A DNA stretch of 64,000 nucleotides. Source: Ditylenchus dipsaci (lineage: Eukaryota; Nematoda; Chromadorea; Rhabditida; Anguinidae). Positions 57,820-64,000 of this stretch are shown here, in pieces; within the stretch, counting starts at the first letter, position 1, and every line of letters starts with the position of its first letter. The position numbers and the translations under genes are program-made. Below the pieces are notes generated by a model, which was not told the origin of the DNA, searched no databases, and saw only the letters and a list, made by a program, of their open reading frames with translations. The stretch lies in assembly GCA_004194705.1 (NCBI GenBank), contig SADC01000847.1, forward strand, positions 248,001 through 312,000, given 5' to 3'.

Positions 57820-58210
57820 ACGGCTATCGATTACCGACGGTTAATGAATTTTTTTTTTTCGAAATTTTTGATCAAAATCGTCAATTTTCAAGGCAAAAGT
57901 TTCTGGAAAGTCGACCCTTATACCAAAATCTCATCCTGAATCCGAATCCGTTGAGATCAGATCAAAATATTTTTTATAGACTGAGATACCCATTAAAATA
58001 GGTGAATGGTGCCAAATTCCTGATCCATCTACTCAAAATAGCTATATATCAGTCCATAAAAATTATTTCGATCTGATCTCAACGGATTCGGTTTCAGGAT
58101 GAGATGTTGATGCTAGGGTCGACTTTCCAGAAACTTTTGGCCTGAAAATTGACGATTTTGATCAAAAATTTAAAAAAAAAAATTCATTGACCGTCGGTAA
58201 TCGATATTTT
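57820..58210. mobile_element. foldback element, relative of 16008-16393
   Basis: Arms from 'atcgattaccgacggttaat' to its complement share 'gaatccgaatccgttgagat' with 16008-16393. A left half copy lies at 56827-57020. No clear target duplication. Confidence 0.65.
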
Positions 58211-58359
58211 ACCGGCTGTGCTTATCAGCAGTGTTTTTAGTTTTCCCGCCAACTTTTTTTGATTAAATTTTCACATAATAATCTGCATTTATTGTTTGCA
58301 TCAAACCATTTGACACAGTATTTAGTTGCATAATTGCCGTTTCTTATTTTAAAATAAAA

Positions 58360-59565
58360 ATTTGTGCCGGAATGCACCATTATAAAGTTTAAAGTTATAG
58401 TTAAAGTTAGAGTTATTGTTCAATGTTAAATGCAGCATTTTTATTGATGCATACCAAAGAGATAAAGTTAAAGTTAGTATTAAAGTTAGAGTTAGTCTTA
58501 AAACGAATGCACCACCATGCACCATGAGCTTGTTCACTTCACACCCCCCATCTGATACACGTGTAAAATTAACATGTAATTGACATGCGAATCAGATGGA
58601 GGCGTAAATTAACACGTGAATTATTGAGATGTGAATTTACATGTGAGTCAAATGGACGTCTGAATTTAGACGTGAATCAGATGTAAAGAAGGACGTCTGA
58701 AGTGAAACGTGAATCAGATGGACGCGAGAATTCAGACGTGAATCAGATGGACGACTGATTCAGGTGTAAATTCGGGAACCCATCTGATTCACATGAGAAT
58801 TCTAAGAGGCGTGAATTGACATGTGAAAAAGATTCAGGCATGAATCTACATGTGAATCAGGTTGAAGTATTAATTTCCACCTGGATCAGATTAACGAGTT
58901 AATTTTTAATGTAAATTTGACGTATGAATCCTAATTCTTAAAGCTATCCTAAAACATCGTCATAATTAACCTGCATTACTTCTACACAATTCCCATAGCA
59001 TTCCCACACTATTCCTACCTACCCCTACACCATGTCTACACCACCCTTACAGCACTAGCAGATAAGAACTACACAAGACGTCAGGGTGGTTTGGTGTTTC
59101 GGGTGGTTTCAAGTGGTTTCGAGGTGTTTAGGGTGGTTAAAGGTGGTTTGGAGTGTTTGGGGTGATTTCAAGTGGTTTGGGGTGGTTTTAGGTGGTCAGG
59201 GGTGGTTTCTCACTATTCTATGTATAGAAATGCTCTTCTGAAAGTACGGCGCAAGTACTCAAAATTTAACTTAATTTAACTTAACTAACTTAAAATTTAA
59301 CTTTAAACTGTCTCAAAAGGTATTTTAAAGTTAAAGTTCGATCTTTTCGACTTTAACTTCAAACTCTAACTTTATAAATGGTGCATTCAAAAAGCTTTAA
59401 CTTCATAATGGTGCATTTATAAAAACTTTAACTCTAACTTCAAACTTTAACTCTATAATTGATGCATACAATTAACTTTAAAATTATCTTTAACTCTAAC
59501 TTTAACCGTATGCACCAATTTTAACAATAACTTTAACTTTAAACCTTATAATGGTGCGGCATTGA
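58360..59565. mobile_element. foldback element with AAAGTT-repeat arms and minisatellite core
   Basis: Outer arms contain 'gcaccattataaag' and complement, continued by runs of 'aaagttagagtt' motifs (58370-58505, 59260-59545). The core has a 'gtgaatcagatggacg' minisatellite (58560-58930) and a 'ggtggtttggg' stretch (59080-59215). No coding frame. Architecture echoes tandem-repeat-armed foldbacks. Confidence 0.55.
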
Positions 59566-59708
59566 TTTCAATGGATAAAAAATGACCACAGACCACAAAA
59601 ATATGCTTTATTATCTTGAAAAACAAATCTATATTTTGGAAACAGAACAACTTAAAAAGTTTATCAGATGGAAATACGCTGCTTTAGGTATTCCTCCTTT
59701 TCTACATT

Positions 59709-60555
59709 TCACTTGCAAGTGCAGTTTGAGCAATAGGGGCAACGATTGTCTCGGATACTGAAATTCCATAGTGAAATAGATACTTGAAGACTACTTCATA
59801 ATATGATTTTTTTGTTTTAACCGTTTGTGTAATTAATAAAATTTTGTTTCAGAGAAAGAGCACACATTTTACTAGTAACCTAGTGTATTAATTTTAAGAT
59901 TAAAGAGACACAATCTGTAATTTTGGAAGTTTTTGTAGCACCGCTATTTTTTCGACTTTTTTTTTACCGGACATGTTATATACCAATTCATGGTCGAGCA
60001 ATATGTTCTTGGATGTCGACCTCGATTATGAATTTTTTGGACCTTATGTACTTTGGGGGGGGGCACCGATTTTTTCACCTCGGTTTTTCTTCAATTTTTA
60101 CATGTTGATTCTAATAATCATAATAATTATGTTAACCGTCTCTTAGTGACCATAGAAAATATGTTGATTAAAGTGATCATGGTCAATTAAATCACCATAA
60201 TTAACTTGATCACTATATAAAACGTAAAAATTTTGGTGAAAAAATCGGTGGCCCCCCCCCCCCAAAGTACATAAGGTCCACAGATTATGTCTCTTAAATT
60301 TTCAGATTATACCTTTGGTGAGTGCTAGTAGTAGCATCCAATTCCCAGTTGCAAGTGCAGTCATTCCAGTCATTGCCACAATTAGAGCATGTAGCGTCGT
60401 CATTTTTCTTGTTCACAAGCCCAAGATGGTCTTCTATGTCCTTTACAACAAAAAATTATTGAAAAGAAAATTAAAATAGCAAATATCATTAATAAACAAA
60501 CCGCAGGAAAAGGAGAAGTGAATGCAAGAGGTTGTGAATATTTGTCGGAGTTCAT
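59709..60555 (-). CDS. small Cys-rich protein, about 76 aa, three exons
   Basis: Exons 60502-60555, 60313-60440 and 59709-59757, phases 0 and 2 (AG/T), all with GT-AG sites. It starts MNSDKYSQPLAF and has two Cys clusters: CSNCGNDWNDCTCNW (C-x2-C-x5-C-x-C) and CPYCSNCTCK (C-x2-C-x2-C-x-C), the second at the very C-terminus. These look like metal-binding knuckles. No signal peptide or membrane span. AATAAA on the minus strand lies about 100 bases past the stop. I do not recognise the family. Intron 2 is enlarged by the palindrome at 60045-60290. Each exon is too short to show up as a long open frame. Confidence 0.55.
60045..60290. mobile_element. foldback element in intron of the Cys-rich gene
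   Basis: Ends 'tggaccttatgtactttggg' and complement, each running into a G or C homopolymer of eight or more. A solo end of the same kind is at 49797. Confidence 0.7.
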
Positions 60556-61040
60556 GTTGGAAACTTAGGGCAGGCTTGTCTAATATTTTTTCAAATGAAT
60601 AAATAAAAAAACTTTTTGAACAAGTAATAAGAATAAAATATTGCTTTCTTGTATTTGTTAAACAAAAATAAAAGACGCTACTTGCATATAATCAGTCTGT
60701 GGTAGACTCCAGTTAACAAAACTGTGTTCAAATCCCATCTTTTTTTCACACAAAAGTACTCCCTTTTTGGTCCCATCCCAATACAGCCCTAAATACCTTT
60801 AGGTAGTGTTAAATGGTCTTAAAAACTCTATTTTTAATTCACTAGAACTAAAAAATAATGCCTTTTTTTGGCCTTCCGAGATTTTTTTGGTCAATAAAAA
60901 GTATTCTGCAAAAGTTTAAAGAAAAATTTATTATAAGGTATACGCAAGTAGCCCCAAATAAAGATTGCTGAATATTCTTGGAAATAGTAAGTAACATAGA
61001 AAACAACGCTGAAAATTATTAACTTTGAAAAATGGCATTA
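60556..61040. other. no recognised gene
   Basis: Holds a diverged fragment of the 30466-31178 foldback family (60690-60960). Confidence 0.35.
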
Positions 61041-61464
61041 CAGTCAAAGCTAGATGTATAGTCCCTACCTCAAGCTCGTTCTCACCTAGGGTCCGACACT
61101 TTTTTGCCTCGATTTTCAAAGGCTTGTGCTAGTTCTGTTTTCATAGTCTGGTTGCAAATATAGTGAGGATTCTGATTTTGCCGATCGTTTTTAATAGCGA
61201 AATAGTTTTGCCGTTTCAAAAATAAAACCTCGATGTAGTGGCCCTCTTTTGAAAATTAGACGGCCACTATATCGAGGTTTTGGGGTTTGAATAGCAAAAG
61301 TATATAGCTACTGAAAACAGATCTGCGAAGTCGGAATCCTCACGATATTTGCGACCAGACTGTGAAAACAGAACTAGCAAAAGCCTTTAAAAATTGAGTT
61401 AAAAAGTTCGGACCCTAGGCGGGAACCAACTTGACGTAGGGACCACTTTATCGAGGTTTGACTG
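61041..61464. mobile_element. 424-bp CAGTCAAAG-ended palindromic MITE
   Basis: Same layout and internal blocks ('ccgatcgttttt', 'gtccgacacttttttgcc') as 25699-26124, ending with TTTGACTG. Confidence 0.75.
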
Positions 61465-62562
61465 CAGGAGGTTTGCGGAAAAAAATTTACTGATATAACA
61501 ATGGATAATATTTTTTTCTAACCGCAAAATATTTTTTTCTACCCGCAAATGAGAAATATCGCAAAATATTTGTTTCTACCCGCAAATTCCTTCTTTTCTA
61601 GCACCAAATTTCTTTTTTCGTTGTTATGTCTTAAGTATGTTTAAAATCACAATTTTAGCTTCTACAAAATACAATATGGTATGCTACTCGTAATGTGGAA
61701 TAAAAAAAGGGGCACTTTTATAGTTCCCCCATACTCGGATTGTTTAAAAGTGACCCAGAATCACCCCCCGAACTCATGTTTTCTGCTCAACACGAAAAAA
61801 GAAGCATTTCTAAACACTTTTTGATTTAAAAAATTTTAACTTTGCCAAAAAAATTGCCTTCCACCCCTCAGGCAAAAATGGTCATTTTAGGGTATTTTTC
61901 ACCAATGAAGAAAAAAATGTTGAAAAATATTTGAAAAGATAGCAAAACTAATAAAAAAGGGTCTAAACCAGGGTTCTCATGTAGCCTAAAATTAGGACCT
62001 AAAACCAAAAGTCAGGCACTTCAAAAGCCAAGAACCTGTGAAAAAAAATTAAGAAAAAGGTTTTACAATTCAAATTTTGCACATGCCACTGCGCGCAAAA
62101 ACCATGGTCCTTTAAAAGTGTTCCCGAGTTCATAAGAAGGGCGCTTAGAGTTGAGATGCGTGCATCCACATACCTTAGACACAATTTTTTGGTCCTTTTG
62201 GTCACTTTACATCCCACTAAAGTCCTAAACCTCTTTATAAAATGTCAAAAAAGGGTATTTTTAAGTGGTCTTAAAACTTTTTTTTTGACTAGAACTCAAA
62301 ATCATCCCTTTTGAGCTTTTGAGGTGATAAAGGGTCGATGAATGGTATTTGGTAAAATTTGAAAAAAAGTTCATTTAGGGGGGGGGGGAAGTTATATGCA
62401 AGTAGCCCTAAATAAAAATTGCTGAATATTCTTGGAATTAGTAACATAGAGAGCAACGCTGAAAATGATTAACTTTGAAAGATGGCATTAGGAGGTTTGC
62501 GGAAAAAATGTGCGGATATAAAAATTTCGGACATATTTTTAGACGCCTATATTTTATAAGTA
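61465..62562. other. no recognised gene
   Basis: 61480-61620 repeats 'acccgcaaa'. 62150-62410 contains fragments of the recurrent repeat and of the 30466-type arm. Nothing else supported. Confidence 0.35.
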
Positions 62563-63384
62563 CAGTCAGCTCTCTCATTAGCGTAGACCCAAGGGACCGG
62601 CCTCAGCTGTACACTAATCAGAGTGTACACTAATGAGAATTTTAATTTACCTTAATTTTGCGAGCTGTACACTAATCAGAGTTTTCTTAAAAATTTATTA
62701 CCGTATCTATTCTAATAGGAGCCCATGCTCTAATAAGAGCAACTAACTTTTGTAATGATACAAACTAATTTTCGAAAAAAAAATATCCCGAAATTTGGTG
62801 GTGTACACTAAAGAGAGTATGGTTCTTTTCGGTTATCTGGGGAATATTACTTCTTCAATTCATTAACCATTTTTTAAAGATAAATATAAAAGACAAAGAT
62901 TCATTTGAAGAGCTTCTCCTATCGATTGTTGACTTATATGAACCTAAAACGCCGATTTGATTACCGTATTTCCTCTAAAATAACGGCCCCCTCGACTTTG
63001 AAGGTCTGTATATCGGTGCAGAGTAAATATTTTCTGTAGCTGTTTTTTGCGTTTTCTTATCTTCCGCGAGCTCTACCGATTCTTTTTTTTTCAGATTATT
63101 AATTTTCACCCGAAAATCTCGAGATCGACCTAAAATTTTCCCGATTTTTGGATGATTGAAATAAATAACGGCCGGCCGTTATATTGCGTAAACGCAACAA
63201 GTACCTATTAGAGGAAATACGGTAGTTATTGTTATGTCAGGAATATGGAAATGAAATAAAATTCGAGTTTACAAAATGTTCCCGGATAACCGGAAAGAAT
63301 CCACTAATGGAGGGTACTTTATATAGTGTTTTAGTCAAAACCAACCAAAGCAGTCTTAGATGTACACTAATGAGAGAGTTGACT
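62563..63384. mobile_element. 822-bp CAGTC-type element with nested TACCGTATT MITE
   Basis: Ends CAGTCAGCTCTCTCATTAG and the complement of CTAATGAGAGAGTTGACTG. TA flanks. A second element (62964-63222, ends TACCGTATTTCCTCTAAAAT) is nested inside. Confidence 0.75.
62964..63222. mobile_element. TACCGTATT-ended MITE, nested
   Basis: Left CCGTATTTCCTCTAAAATAA, right TATTAGAGGAAATACGG, TA flanks. Interior includes 'aacggccggccgttat'. Confidence 0.7.
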
Positions 63385-64000
63385 GTACCCACTAAAAAAA
63401 TTTACAAACTATTTTTGTCTTTTTCAGAGTTTTTCAATATTAAAAATGTCTTTTTTATTTAGGCACAAAAACCTAAAAACTAGTGGAAACTTCATTTTGA
63501 AAACAAATTGAGCAAAGCGAAAATATGCTGTTTTAGAGTAGAATGAAATAAGTCTAATAAAAAAACTAAAAGTTTTTTTCACAAAGTTGGTTTTGGTGTA
63601 AATTAAACACCACTTGAACTGCTGATATTTTGAAGCAGCCATAAAGCAATGCAAGAAAGTGTTTATCTAGACAAAGGTTCTGATTACGAAAGAGATTTGT
63701 TCAACCAACAATATGAGTCATTTGATAGGAACAGAGAAAGGAACGAAAAACAAAAATCGAATTAGATGGGTAAAAAAGGACACAAAATTTATTTGAATGT
63801 CTTTTAGAATGCACATACAGGGTGTCCCTAGAGTTTCTGACAATTCGAAATGGCGATAACATTTTTTGGCTTACTTTAAAATTTTCTAATCGAAGATCGA
63901 CTGAGAAAAAATACACCTGGTATATTACGTCAAAAAATGATTTTTTCATGATACCTACAACTAGGCTTGAGAAGGTTCGAAATTTTCGAACGTTCGATTT

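Overview
The window is animal nuclear DNA, AT-rich and heavily invaded by DNA transposons. Every recognisable gene is split by GT-AG introns. The proteins include an M-Ras/R-Ras type GTPase with a CAAX end, an alpha-arrestin, a LAPTM-like membrane protein, TMEM165/GDT1, PP2C, HIBCH and ribosomal protein SA. That set points to an invertebrate metazoan; I cannot name the lineage from sequence alone. Introns fall into two classes: about 44-65 nt, or much longer and filled with repeats.

Layout. 8-4264 (-): alpha-arrestin (ARRDC). 4440-12060: tandem repeats, foldback and tRNA-like elements, and one doubtful two-exon gene at 9687-9975 (+). 12064-14051 (-): TMEM165/GDT1 transporter. 14052-16841: MITEs between divergent genes. 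16842-22148 (+): PP2C phosphatase, convergent with HIBCH at 23201-25532 (-). 25699-28487: nested TA- and hAT-type elements. 28895-33117 (+): RPSA, then a hAT element. 35863-39071 (-): Ras-family GTPase, head to head with an unidentified gene at 39516-42744 (+). 43695-48653 (-): LAPTM-like four-helix protein whose last intron is split by a 2.5 kb foldback MULE. 50883-52677: TIR elements with tRNA-like modules and a pogo-type transposase relic. 53162-54862 (-): divergent protein kinase-like gene. 54960-63999: mostly transposons, plus a small Cys-rich gene at 59709-60555 (-).

The genes do not form one pathway; they are unrelated housekeeping and signalling genes. Two things stand out. First, the mobile DNA is structurally rich: seven elements with 8-bp target duplications, MULE-like foldbacks with 9-bp duplications, a tandem-repeat-armed foldback MULE carrying transposase and Ulp1-like relics, and one repeat family found in the loops of at least five different palindromes. 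Second, conserved exons in six genes lack single bases at short homopolymers. This most likely reflects consensus errors rather than pseudogenes, because splice sites and flanking reading frames are otherwise intact.

Exon boundaries were read by eye from splice motifs, phase and protein-family conservation, so individual ends may be off by a few bases.
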